Assembly (NCBI RefSeq): GCF_017498545.1
Contig: NZ_CP071793.1
Location: 5,295,001 to 5,359,000 of the forward strand
DNA length: 64,000 nucleotides
Reading direction: 5' to 3'
DNA from: Sulfidibacter corallicola
GTDB lineage: Bacteria; Acidobacteriota; Holophagae; Acanthopleuribacterales; Acanthopleuribacteraceae
The translations under genes were made by a program, and so were the position numbers. A model generated the notes under the pieces. The model was not told where the DNA came from and searched no databases. It worked only from the letters and a program-made list of their open reading frames with translations. Positions 41,390 to 49,512 of the stretch are shown here, piece by piece; the first letter of the stretch is position 1, and every line of letters starts with the position of its first letter.

Positions 41390-44300
41390 TCACACGAGTG
41401 CTTCGATGCGGGACTCCAGATCGCGGTAATTGGACTCGACTTCCTTGATTTTCATGAAAAGGGCCAGGGCCTTTTCCAGCTCGCCCAGTCCCTGATAGGC
41501 AAGGGCGCATTCGTACTCCAATGCGATGCGCTCCTCGTCCGTGAGGCTATTGGCGGTGATGGCGTGCTCGAAGTGTTCGATGGAGTCTTCCGTGCGGCCC
41601 AGCTCGATGAGGCAGTTGCCGATGAGCGTCGCGCATTCGAGATAGCGACCGCGATCTTTTTCAGCTCGTCGGAATTCGTTGATCGCCTCTTCCAGCAATC
41701 CCATTTCCTTGTAGGCGATGCCCAGATCGTAATGGGTTTCGAAGTCGTCTTCGCTGATCTGTTCGTCGACCCCTTTCTTGAATTCCTCGAACAGCTCCTC
41801 CACGCTCTGAATCTCTTCCTGGCCGGTTTTGTCGTTGATTTCGCCGGAATCGTCGAACAGCTCTTCGCTGAGTTCCGCCGCCAGATCGAAAAATCCGGTG
41901 TCCTTGTCCAGGAGATTGTGGGTAGGCGCCTCGCTGGTGGTGCTCGTTTTCGAAATGGCGAGACCGTGGCTGCCGTCGCGGCTGGTGTGGGCCGCCACTT
42001 CCTGCATGCGTTCCATGATGAGCGGATGGTCGCCGAACCTATTGTGCGCTTCCTTCAGCAGGTTGCTGGCGTCCTCGAAGGCCTCGACCGAAATGAAGAA
42101 ATCGATCTCTTCCAGTTCGCTGGCCAGGGAACGATCCTGCGATTCGAGAGGGGCATGGGCGTTTTCGACCGCTGGTGCAGGTGCAGGCGCCGGTTCGGGC
42201 TCGGGCTCCGGTTCCTCGATCAGTTCGGCCTCGGGGATGATTTCCGAATCGTCCAACAGGGACGCTTCCTCGAGGGCGCTTTCGTCCAACAGTGACGCTT
42301 CCTCGAGGGCGCTTTCGTCCAAGAGGTCCGCTTCTTCGAGATCTTCGCTCTGTTCCAGTTGATCGATGTCCGTAATGCCGGTGACCTGATCCTGGAAATG
42401 GATGTCGTCTTCGCTGATGCTGCCCGCGGGAGTGAAGGCCGGTTCCTGATCGGCGTCGTCCTGGGGCGGGAAATCGAACGAGCTGATGTTGTCCATGGTG
42501 ATATCACCGGGCTGTTCGACTTGGGTTGCGTACATTTCCGCGAGATCCTGGGCTTTGGGACCGTCGTCGGCACTGCCTGGCATGTCCAGGGCCCAGCCAT
42601 CGGCGGCGCCCACCGGCTCGGGTTGGTTCTCCGGCGAGGTGGACAGTTCGCGGAAGTCCACCACGTCGGGCTCTTCCTCGTTCTGAAAATCGAGACCGCG
42701 TGACTCCTGGTAGGAGCCGCTGGAAGAAAAGTCCAGCGAGTATTGGGACATGCTTTGATCGCGTTCTTCGCGTTCCTGTGCATCCTGCTGGTACAGCAAA
42801 GATTCGATGCGACCCTTGTGGATGCGGGCGATATCCGGGCGTGCCGCTTCGAGTTCCTTCACCTGATCCAGGGCGTCGTGGTACTCCTTGGACTCGATGT
42901 AGCCGTTGATCAGGCCGACGGTGCACTGGATGACATTGTCGGTCTCGTTGCGCTCCTGGTAGATCTGCTTGAGCTTGGTGTTCGCCGCAATGTTGAACGG
43001 CTCGATTTCCTTGACTTCGTTCAGGTGGGAGAGCGCCTGATCCATGATGCCGTACTTCATGAACACTTCGGCTTCGGTCAGGTGGTTCTGGATGCGGGTT
43101 TGGGTGTCGCTGGGCTCCAGGCTCAGGTCGTCGCCCTCCTGCATGAAATCTTCCGCAGGATCGGCCTCCATGGATATCCCGGTTTCGGATGTCAGATGGA
43201 AGCTGTTGTCGGCCGACGATATGTCCACCGGCTGGGGGACCTCTTCCGCCTGAGGCAGACCGCCGCTTTCGAGCGATTCCAGTCTTGCGCGCCATTCGAG
43301 GTTGTTGGGATCCAACCGCAGCAGGTCGTGGATTTTGCTTTTCGCCGCCTCGGTTTCGCCCTTGTTGGTCAGTGCGGCGATCATCTTTTCGATGGTCAGG
43401 ATGGCGTTGGCCATCTGGTCGTTCTGTTCGTAGATCTGGACCAGCGTCTCCAGCGAGAGCAGGTGGTTTTCGTCCGCATACAAAATGTTGCGGAAAAGCC
43501 GCACGGATTCGTCCACATCGCCTTTTTTCAAGAAGACTTCGCTGATGGGGACCAGGCAACCGTGCGCTTCGTCAAGCTCGCCGGCCTCGATGAACTTGCG
43601 GGCGACCTCCTCGAGGAGATGGGTTTCGGTCTCTTCGATGTGAAGTGCACGGAGATAGCAGGCTCGAGCCTCGCGTAATTGGTCGCGATCCATATAGGTC
43701 TGGCCCAGAATTTTGATCGCTTCCAGGTTGCGGTCGTTCTTGCGGCAGGTTTCGGTGAGCTGGTGCAGGGCCTCTTCGGCCTTGCCTTCGGCCAGGTGCA
43801 CCCGCGCCATCAAAATCTGCAGCTCCGGGCTGTCCGGCGCCATTTTCAAACCCTGGGAGACCATCTTTTGGGCTTCGTGGATCAAGTTTTTCTGTAGTAG
43901 CTCCTTGCCCATGGAGCAAAAATGCTGTGACGCCTCGTCGCGGCGGCCTTCGCGAACCAGGATTTCCGATATTTTCAGCCGCGAATCCAGATTGTTGGGG
44001 TCGATCTCCAACATCTTTTCGTAACAGGTCAGCGCTCGAGAAAACAGGTTCTCCGAATAATAATGTTCCGCCATGCGGCGCAGCTCGCCTTTGGCTTCAC
44101 TCTGGTGGCCTTGCTGCAGGTAGAGTTCGACGAGGTGGTCGCGCGCATCGAGGTGGCCAGGATCGATGCGCAGTATCTTCTTGTAGACGGCGATGGCCTT
44201 GAGGTTGAACCCACTCTTTTTATAGGAATCGGCCACCTTGAAAAAATAGGAGATGGCATTGCTCGAATTGTTCGTCTTACTGTAGAGATCCCCAATCTTG

Positions 44301-44428
44301 TTGAGCAGGTTCGTATCACCAGGCGAGACTTTGGCTACTTTGAGTAGCTCGTTCAGCGCCTTGTTGTAGTTCTGTTTGGCGATGTGTTTGTCGGCAGTGG
44401 CCAACGCTTTCGCTTTGTTAAAAGCCAT
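41390..44428 (-). CDS. Large TPR protein with acidic low-complexity insert
   Basis: 1012 residues, no signal peptide or membrane span. Residues 1-370 form about ten TPR units (for example NKIGDLYSKTNNSSNAISYFFKVADSY and ALTCYEKMLEIDPNNLDSRLKI as patterns). A further TPR-like block lies at about 470-560 and a final one at about 900-1000 (YDLGIAYKEMGLLEEAINEF). Between 560 and 880 the chain is acidic and disordered, with two exact 11-residue repeats (LLDESALEEAS) and a Glu-Pro/Ala-Pro stretch. A scaffold role is likely. Similar multi-TPR proteins in gliding bacteria take part in motility, but no such link is seen here. ATG start. Confidence 0.75.
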   Translation of the reverse strand: MAFNKAKALATADKHIAKQNYNKALNELLKVAKVSPGDTNLLNKIGDLYSKTNNSSNAISYFFKVADSYKKSGFNLKAIAVYKKILRIDPGHLDARDHLVELYLQQGHQSEAKGELRRMAEHYYSENLFSRALTCYEKMLEIDPNNLDSRLKISEILVREGRRDEASQHFCSMGKELLQKNLIHEAQKMVSQGLKMAPDSPELQILMARVHLAEGKAEEALHQLTETCRKNDRNLEAIKILGQTYMDRDQLREARACYLRALHIEETETHLLEEVARKFIEAGELDEAHGCLVPISEVFLKKGDVDESVRLFRNILYADENHLLSLETLVQIYEQNDQMANAILTIEKMIAALTNKGETEAAKSKIHDLLRLDPNNLEWRARLESLESGGLPQAEEVPQPVDISSADNSFHLTSETGISMEADPAEDFMQEGDDLSLEPSDTQTRIQNHLTEAEVFMKYGIMDQALSHLNEVKEIEPFNIAANTKLKQIYQERNETDNVIQCTVGLINGYIESKEYHDALDQVKELEAARPDIARIHKGRIESLLYQQDAQEREERDQSMSQYSLDFSSSGSYQESRGLDFQNEEEPDVVDFRELSTSPENQPEPVGAADGWALDMPGSADDGPKAQDLAEMYATQVEQPGDITMDNISSFDFPPQDDADQEPAFTPAGSISEDDIHFQDQVTGITDIDQLEQSEDLEEADLLDESALEEASLLDESALEEASLLDDSEIIPEAELIEEPEPEPEPAPAPAPAVENAHAPLESQDRSLASELEEIDFFISVEAFEDASNLLKEAHNRFGDHPLIMERMQEVAAHTSRDGSHGLAISKTSTTSEAPTHNLLDKDTGFFDLAAELSEELFDDSGEINDKTGQEEIQSVEELFEEFKKGVDEQISEDDFETHYDLGIAYKEMGLLEEAINEFRRAEKDRGRYLECATLIGNCLIELGRTEDSIEHFEHAITANSLTDEERIALEYECALAYQGLGELEKALALFMKIKEVESNYRDLESRIEALV
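42261..42326. repeat. Two 33-nt tandem repeats inside the TPR-protein gene
   Basis: Two almost identical 33-nt units (11 codons, LLDESALEEAS), plus a partial degenerate third unit on the 3' side of the gene. It keeps the reading frame, so copy number could vary without breaking the protein. Confidence 0.8.
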
Positions 44429-44912
44429 TTTTACTCTTTCACAGCACTAAAAAGTTGAGATGTCGAACACGCCGTTTTGCACAAAGAGAGTGCCCTCACG
44501 ATACCATGTCGGCTTTTTTGGGGTCAATTTAAAACACAAAAACGCGAGGCCCACTTGACGGTTGGTACACAAGTGTTTTTCCCAATTCTGGAACCGTTGA
44601 TTTGCGGGATGGTTCACGGCTTTGAGCCTCGAATCGTCGCTCTCGTGATGACCCTCCTTCAGGCGTGGCGTGGATGCGAATCGAAATCGGTGTGACGATC
44701 GACATCTTCCGCAATCGGCTCGCTTGTTGCGGCCGCTCTCATTTTATAGTACACTGCAGCGTTTGTGGAGTCTCCGGGGACCGGCCCCGAGGCCATTTTT
44801 TTACCAGTCGGCTGCCCGAGACTGATGATTTTTAACCCACACTACAGCCGACCCCGGAGTCATGCAACTCCATCAACTCAAAATCTTTGGTAAACAAAAG
44901 GAAAGAAGCGCC
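44429..44912. other. Divergent region between the TPR gene and fusA
   Basis: About 480 bp. A possible fusA promoter is TTGTTG at 44724-44729 with TAGTAC 17 bp later (or TATAGT at 15 bp). AAAGGAA lies before the fusA ATG. No gene is seen. Confidence 0.45.
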
Positions 44913-46997
44913 ATGAGCGAAATTGCAACCACCAGAAATATCGGCATTTCCGCGCACATTGACAGCGGTAAAACCACTCTGACCGAACGGATCCTCTATT
45001 ACGCGGGCAAGATCCACAAAATCGAGGAAGTCAGAGGTGGGGGCAGCGGGGCCACCATGGACCACATGGAGTTGGAAAAGGAACGCGGAATCACCATCAC
45101 CTCCGCCGCGACTACCGTCCATTGGAAGGAAAACAAGATCAACATCATCGATACTCCGGGTCACGTCGACTTCACCGTCGAGGTCGAGCGTTCCCTGCGT
45201 GTACTGGATGGTGCCATCCTGGTCTTGTGCTCCGTTGCGGGTGTCCAGTCCCAGTCTATCACCGTCGACCGTCAGATGAAGCGCTATCGCGTACCTCGTT
45301 TGGTTTTCATCAACAAGATGGACCGGACCGGTGCTGATCCCTTCAAGGGTGTGCGCGAGTTGAAAGAAAAACTCGGCCTCCATCCGGTATTGATGCAATT
45401 GCCGATCGGCGCGGAAGAGAACTTCAACGGTGTCATCGATTTGATCACCATGAAGGCCTACTATAACGACGGCGATCAGGGTCAGACCGTGCGCGAAGAA
45501 GAAATCCCCGCCGAGTTGGTCGAGAAGGCCCAAGAGCAGCGCGAAGAGATGCTCGAAGAACTCTCCCACTTCAGCGACGATTTGATGGAGAAGGTGCTCG
45601 AGGGCGAGGACGTACCCGAGGATCTGATCCACGACACGGTGACTCATGGCGTGCGTTCCCTTCAAATGGTTCCGGTCTACATGGGCAGCGCCTTCAAGAA
45701 CAAGGGCGTTCAGAAGCTGCTGGATGCGGTCAACCGCTACCTGCCTTCTCCCGATGAGGCGGAGCCCCAGCGCGCTACCGACCTGGACAGCGACACCGAA
45801 GTGGCGCTCGAGCCGGATCCCAGCAAGCCGCTGGTCGCCATGGCCTTCAAGATTACCGACGAACAGTTCGGCCAGGTTACCTACACCCGGATCTACCAAG
45901 GCGTTCTGCGTAAGGGTGAAACGATCTACAACACCCGTACCGGCAAGAAGCTCCGCGTCGGCCGTCTGGTTCGCATGCACTCCGACGACAAGGTGAACAT
46001 CGATGAAGCCGGCGCCGGCGACATCATCGCCATGGTCGGTGTGGACTGTGCTTCCGGTGACACCTTCTGTCAGGAGCCCTTGAACTACGCTTGTGAATCG
46101 ATCTACGTTCCCGAGCCCGTGATCTCGTTGGCCATCAAGGCTGTCGACAACAACGCCGCGACCAAGATGGGCAAGGCGCTCAACCGCTTCATGAAAGAGG
46201 ACCCCACCTTCCGCGTCCGTTACGACGAAGAGTCCAACGAAACTCTGATCGCCGGTATGGGCGAGCTTCACCTGGAAGTGTACGTCGAGCGCATCAAGCG
46301 TGAGTACAAGGCCGAGGTCGAAGTTGGTGCGCCGCAGGTCAACTACCGCGAAACGATTCGCAAGGAAGCGGCCTACGACTACACCCACAAGAAACAGACG
46401 GGTGGTTCCGGTCAGTACGGTTGCGTCGTCGGCAACATCTATCCGATGCCCGCCGATTCGGAAGAGAACTTCGAGTTCAAGAACAACATCAAGGGTGGCA
46501 ACATCCCCAGCGAATACATTCCCGCCTGTCAAAAAGGCTTCAACGATGTCATGGATGAAGGGCCTTTGGCCGGTTACCCGATGGTCAACATCGGCGTCAA
46601 TCTGAACGACGGTAAGTACCACGACGTGGACTCCTCGGAAACCGCGTTCCGGTCCGCTTCCCGTCAGGCCATGAAGCAGGCCATCTCCAAGGCGGACCCC
46701 GTTCTGCTGGAGCCGATCATGAAGGTCGAAGTGGAAACGCCTCAGGAATTCCAGGGTAACGTGGTGGGCAGCTTGTCTTCCCGTCGCGGCATCATCGCCG
46801 GTATCGACACCCAGCCCGATGGCACCTGTATCCTGATGTCTTCCGTTCCCCTTTCCGAAATGTTCGGCTACTCCACCGAGTTGCGCTCCCTGACCCAGGG
46901 TAAGGCGTCCTTCACGATGGAGTTCGAAAAATACGAGCCCGCTCCTCCCAATATCGAGAAAAAGGTAATCGAAGAGCGTGCCGATCGCAAAAAATAA
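44913..46997 (+). CDS. fusA: Elongation factor G (spirochaete/mitochondrial-like type)
   Basis: 694 residues. GTPase motifs: G1 AHIDSGKTT, G2/T-box in DHMELEKERGITITSAAT, G3 DTPGHVD, G4 NKMD. All five EF-G domains are present to the C-terminus. The wording of the G1 motif (AHIDSGKTT rather than AHVDAGKTT), MELEKERGIT in place of MEQEQERGIT, and the domain-G' region (LPIGAEENFNGVIDLI) match the spd/mitochondrial EF-G1 group better than canonical E. coli FusA. In organisms with two such EF-Gs, one handles translocation and the other ribosome recycling. ATG with AAAGGAAAG upstream. No rpsL/rpsG/tuf neighbours, unlike the str operon. Confidence 0.95.
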   Translation: MSEIATTRNIGISAHIDSGKTTLTERILYYAGKIHKIEEVRGGGSGATMDHMELEKERGITITSAATTVHWKENKINIIDTPGHVDFTVEVERSLRVLDGAILVLCSVAGVQSQSITVDRQMKRYRVPRLVFINKMDRTGADPFKGVRELKEKLGLHPVLMQLPIGAEENFNGVIDLITMKAYYNDGDQGQTVREEEIPAELVEKAQEQREEMLEELSHFSDDLMEKVLEGEDVPEDLIHDTVTHGVRSLQMVPVYMGSAFKNKGVQKLLDAVNRYLPSPDEAEPQRATDLDSDTEVALEPDPSKPLVAMAFKITDEQFGQVTYTRIYQGVLRKGETIYNTRTGKKLRVGRLVRMHSDDKVNIDEAGAGDIIAMVGVDCASGDTFCQEPLNYACESIYVPEPVISLAIKAVDNNAATKMGKALNRFMKEDPTFRVRYDEESNETLIAGMGELHLEVYVERIKREYKAEVEVGAPQVNYRETIRKEAAYDYTHKKQTGGSGQYGCVVGNIYPMPADSEENFEFKNNIKGGNIPSEYIPACQKGFNDVMDEGPLAGYPMVNIGVNLNDGKYHDVDSSETAFRSASRQAMKQAISKADPVLLEPIMKVEVETPQEFQGNVVGSLSSRRGIIAGIDTQPDGTCILMSSVPLSEMFGYSTELRSLTQGKASFTMEFEKYEPAPPNIEKKVIEERADRKK

Positions 46998-47029
46998 TCG
47001 TTTGTGAGATTCACAAGCTATTAATAATG

Positions 47030-47057
47030 AAGGGAGCTCGCAAGGGCTCCCTTTTTT
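47030..47057 (+). terminator. fusA terminator
   Basis: AAGGGAGC/GCTCCCTT stem, eight base pairs, followed by a T-run, about 35 bp after the stop codon. Confidence 0.88.
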
Positions 47058-47087
47058 GGTTTCTATTTAATAAGGAACAGGGAGGAC

Positions 47088-47579
47088 ATGATGAAGGACG
47101 CGGCGCGATTGGCGGGCTTTTTTGGGGCGCATGCCATTTGGTCGGTGCATGAAGGTGGCGCTTTGTTTCCCACGCTGGCCTATGCCGATTCGGCGGGAAA
47201 GATGGGGACGGAGACTCTGGAAGAGGAAGACGAAGAAAAGGCGGTTCGCCGGGGGCGGACCAAGCTGGCGAACGGTGCCGAGGGCATAGCCCGCGCCGTT
47301 CTGGTTTACGACGGCACCATCGATCTCGATGGAGAGAAAACGGATGCGCTGTTTCTGGAGGCCCGCACCTACGGTGAGGATGCGGTCGCGTTCATGATGG
47401 CCGTCCCTTATCGCCGTGCCGAAGCGCCTGGCGGTTTTGCGGTCTTTCGCCCCAAGTTTCTCGCCATCGAGGGCATCGAGGAAAAAGACCTCGGCATGCT
47501 GAGCCACGCATTTTTCGAAGGTGTGGAAAACCACGACGACGGCTCCGTGGTTTGGCGGGCCTACAGCAAAACCGATTGA
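47088..47579 (+). CDS. Hypothetical protein, soluble alpha/beta
   Basis: 163 residues, not recognised. The first part (MMKDAARLAGFFGAHAIWSV) resembles a start of a domain rather than a signal peptide. The rest mixes strands and helices (GIARAVLVYDGTIDL, DALFLEARTYGEDAVAFMMAVPYR) and ends acidic. No cysteine or metal motif. GGGAGG lies a few nt before two adjacent ATGs; either could be used. A strong terminator lies between it and fusA, so it is probably transcribed on its own, and another terminator follows. Confidence 0.65.
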   Translation: MMKDAARLAGFFGAHAIWSVHEGGALFPTLAYADSAGKMGTETLEEEDEEKAVRRGRTKLANGAEGIARAVLVYDGTIDLDGEKTDALFLEARTYGEDAVAFMMAVPYRRAEAPGGFAVFRPKFLAIEGIEEKDLGMLSHAFFEGVENHDDGSVVWRAYSKTD

Positions 47580-47655
47580 ATTAACCCGTAGAATATCGGC
47601 TAGATCTAGATGCGATCGAGATAATATTTTCTCGATTTCTCAGGTCCAGTTCACT

Positions 47656-47697
47656 CACGACGATGCGATGTCCGCGTCGTCGTGACTTTTTCTTTTT
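47656..47697 (+). terminator. Terminator after the hypothetical gene
   Basis: A 12-bp stem (CACGACGATGCG / CGCGTCGTCGTG, one G-T pair) with a 5-nt loop is followed by ACTTTTTCTTTTTT. Confidence 0.85.
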
Positions 47698-47724
47698 TCA
47701 AGGAAGGCCTGATATTAGCTTGTT

Positions 47725-47751
47725 TGATAAATGTGTAAACTGTTTATAATA
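47725..47751 (+). promoter_or_regulatory. Strong promoter of the 6S-like RNA
   Basis: TTGATA and a perfect TATAAT 15 bp apart (or TTGTTT at 19 bp). It lies in a short AT-rich stretch and points towards the structured RNA; transcription would start near 47758. Confidence 0.55.
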
Positions 47752-47757
47752 ATAAAG

Positions 47758-47940
47758 TTATGCTGAGTGTAGTTGTTTTTGTCGTGGTAAGGCCAGGCCA
47801 GGTTCCGTAGAAGTATGGGACCGAAAGAGCCATTGGGGACACCACTTTGAAAAAGTGGCACGACAATCGCTCTTGGTTCTTTCCGTCGCCGGTATGGTAC
47901 GGCGGCGTTCGGTGAGGCTTAGCCGACCGATGCTTTTTTT
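47758..47940 (+). ncRNA. ssrS: Structured small RNA, probable 6S RNA
   Basis: About 183 nt from the predicted start to the end of a T7 run. Pairing seen by hand: a closing stem 47781-47794 with 47916-47927 (GTCG/CGAC, TAAG/CTTA, CC/GG); a central bubble (47795-47816 and 47881-47915) whose 3' side holds a hairpin CGCCG/CGGCG; then a long arm, GGGACC/GGTTCT, AAGAGC/GCTCTT, ATTG/CAAT and CCACTTT/AAAGTGG closed by GAA. Long rod, large central bubble with a 3'-side hairpin and a length near 184 nt are the 6S pattern: a decoy that binds RNA polymerase holoenzyme. No coding potential. 5' end uncertain. Confidence 0.6.
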
Positions 47941-48032
47941 GTTTACGTGTTATCTGTATCATAGACCGAATGAAGAGTTCCGGAGATCGATCGCCATTGG
48001 GCGAGGGGATCTCTCATATAAGGGGGAACGAC

Positions 48033-48137
48033 ATGAAATCAGCAAACGCGATGTATGGGCACGGAATAAACCTGTTTCTGCAGTCCATCAGTCAGTCTCG
48101 TTCCCTCGCATATCATCATCGCTCGAGTCGCCTTTGA
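48033..48137 (+). CDS. Possible 34-residue small protein
   Basis: ATG with AAGGGGG 8 nt upstream opens a 34-codon frame ending in TGA. The peptide starts MKSANAMYGHGINLFLQ and ends basic. The ribosome site is good, but there is no other support; it may be chance. Confidence 0.2.
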   Translation: MKSANAMYGHGINLFLQSISQSRSLAYHHRSSRL

Positions 48138-48522
48138 GCTTCGAGTCTTGAATAAAACGGCGCGGTGAACAGACGACTGGATCGCAAGGGCCTTCGAAAA
48201 AGAAGGTTCCTGTGAAGCATGTGCAAGCCAATTCATCTAGATCGATCATTTGGCATTCCGCCTCGAATGATGTGTGTAGATGGCTTGGTGCGCAAGGTCG
48301 ATTGTTCTTTGGCGGTCGCCCGCAATTTTGCGGCGAGCGCGTGAATGCCCTCGGTTGAAACTGGCGGACCCGTCAGGGGTGACGACCGGGCTTTGGCATT
48401 CATAAGATATTTGCCGACGCTGAATGAGGCTTATCGTCAAGGGACGTCATTGCGCGAGCGAGATGACTTCGTGGTCCATCCGGTTTTCTGTTTGCCGGCA
48501 TCGGTGTGCTCGATACGCCGCG

Positions 48523-48559
48523 GACCGTGGGTGCAATCATTCCGATTGCGCCCACGGTC
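48523..48559. repeat. 16-bp inverted repeat (hairpin) before tRNA-Tyr
   Basis: Arms GACCGTGGGTGCAATC and GATTGCGCCCACGGTC pair over 16 bp (one G-T) around a 5-nt loop. There is no T-run behind it, so it is not an obvious terminator. Confidence 0.8.
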
Positions 48560-48635
48560 GGAAACGCCGTAGAGCCGGATTTTTGCCCCCTATTCCGCAC
48601 GAGAGTTCTTTCGAGGGAGCGGGCTCGTGCGTCCC

Positions 48636-48719
48636 GGGAGTGTGTGCCTAGTGGCGATGGCAATGGGCTGTAAACCCATGACGTGAGAAACACCGTAGGT
48701 TCGACTCCTACCACTCCCA
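48636..48719 (+). tRNA. tRNA-Tyr(GTA)
   Basis: 84 nt, class II. Acceptor GGGAGTG/CACTCCC, anticodon loop CTGTAAA (GTA), long variable arm, T-arm GTAGGTTCGACTCCTAC, discriminator A. CCA is not encoded. Confidence 0.96.
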
Positions 48720-48788
48720 TTTATTCGCGGACTCGGTGGTGAACGATCTCGATCGTTCGCGAAGCTGGATTCGTCGAAGGTTTCTTCT

Positions 48789-48873
48789 GGAAGGTTGGCC
48801 GAGCGGCAAGGCACTCGGATGCTACCCGAGAGTACGGCATGGTCCGTCGCAGGTTCGACCCCTGCACCTTCCT
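48789..48873 (+). tRNA. tRNA-Ser(GCT)
   Basis: 85 nt, class II. Acceptor GGAAGGT/ACCTTCC, anticodon stem CTCGG/CCGAG with loop ATGCTAC (GCT), long variable arm, T-arm GCAGGTTCGACCCCTGC. Position 73 is T, whereas serine tRNAs normally have G. CCA is not encoded. Confidence 0.94.
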
Positions 48874-49017
48874 CTTTCGAAAACCCGACCCGAAAGGAAT
48901 CGGGACTTTGCCAAAAGGAGGTGATCCGTGATTTGTAAGGTTTTTTTGAGACTCCTGAGGTTTCAAATTCGAGGTTGAGGATCCACTACTGATTCGAGAC
49001 TTCGATGACTAAAACCG

Positions 49018-49052
49018 ATCCGCGGCTGCGGTGTCTCACCGGAGCCGCGGAT
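49018..49052. repeat. 35-nt near-perfect hairpin between tRNA-Ser and tRNA-Gln
   Basis: ATCCGCGGCT/AGCCGCGGAT arms enclose CGGTG/CACCG with a TCT loop and one G-G mismatch. It lacks a T-run. It may be a processing stem or a stand-alone element. Confidence 0.8.
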
Positions 49053-49088
49053 TCACACTTTGAGGTGGAGGCGTCATGAAGAGACCTC

Positions 49089-49160
49089 AGCCAGGTGGTC
49101 CAACGGCAGGATACAGGCCTCTGAAGCCTTGTGGTGTAGGTTCGAATCCTACTCTGGCTT
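49089..49160 (+). tRNA. tRNA-Gln(CTG)
   Basis: 72 nt. Acceptor AGCCAGG/TCTGGCT (one G-T pair), D-arm GTCC/GGAT, anticodon loop CTCTGAA (CTG), T-arm GTAGGTTCGAATCCTAC. The 27-43 pair is a C-T mismatch and position 73 is T. CCA is not encoded. Confidence 0.9.
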
Positions 49161-49340
49161 TTCAGGATAAGCTGTTATGAATAATGATGTTTTGTGGGTT
49201 TCCGATCGGTGTGTCGCGAGGTTCGCTCATCACCGGCGCGAGGTGGCTCGTCAAAAACGTCAATCTGGGGCTTGGGGGATCGAGGCGCCATGGTGTAATA
49301 TGTGATTTCGCGATTCGCCGAATCGGCGGGTTCCAAATAT

Positions 49341-49422
49341 GGAGGGTACCGACAAGGCGTCAAAGCGGACTCGAAATCCGTGGGCGGTCTAAAGCCGCGA
49401 GGTTCGATTCCTCTACCCTCCG
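49341..49422 (+). tRNA. tRNA-Ser(CGA)
   Basis: 82 nt, class II. Acceptor GGAGGGT/ACCCTCC, anticodon loop CTCGAAA (CGA), long variable arm, T-arm GAGGTTCGATTCCTC, discriminator G as expected. CCA is not encoded. A terminator follows 10 bp later. Confidence 0.95.
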
Positions 49423-49430
49423 CTCTTACA

Positions 49431-49466
49431 AAAAAGCCTTCGCTGGAAACGGCGAAGGCTTTTTTT
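49431..49466. terminator. Terminator after tRNA-Ser(CGA), probably bidirectional with cinA
   Basis: GCCTTCGC/GCGAAGGC 8-bp stem with A-run before and T-run after. It serves the plus-strand tRNA and likely the convergent cinA gene. Confidence 0.88.
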
Positions 49467-49512
49467 GTTTGAAGCAATCCGCGCGGCATATCGTTCGATG
49501 CCGAAGTGAGGA

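Larger units (their letters stand above)
47941..48635. other. Long non-coding stretch before the tRNA cluster
   Basis: About 700 bp with no convincing protein gene. It holds a short ORF at 48033, a GAATGCC/GGCATTC-closed structured segment (48342-48400) and the 16-bp inverted repeat at 48523. The tRNA-Tyr promoter should be near its end. I found no tmRNA, RNase P or SRP RNA signature. Confidence 0.45.

Noticed and set aside
47941..48635. tmRNA, RNase P or SRP RNA near the tRNA cluster
   Set aside because: None of the conserved core sequences of these RNAs is visible.
48636..49422. Integration site or genomic island at the tRNA genes
   Set aside because: No integrase, no repeated tRNA 3' end and no change in gene content next to the cluster.
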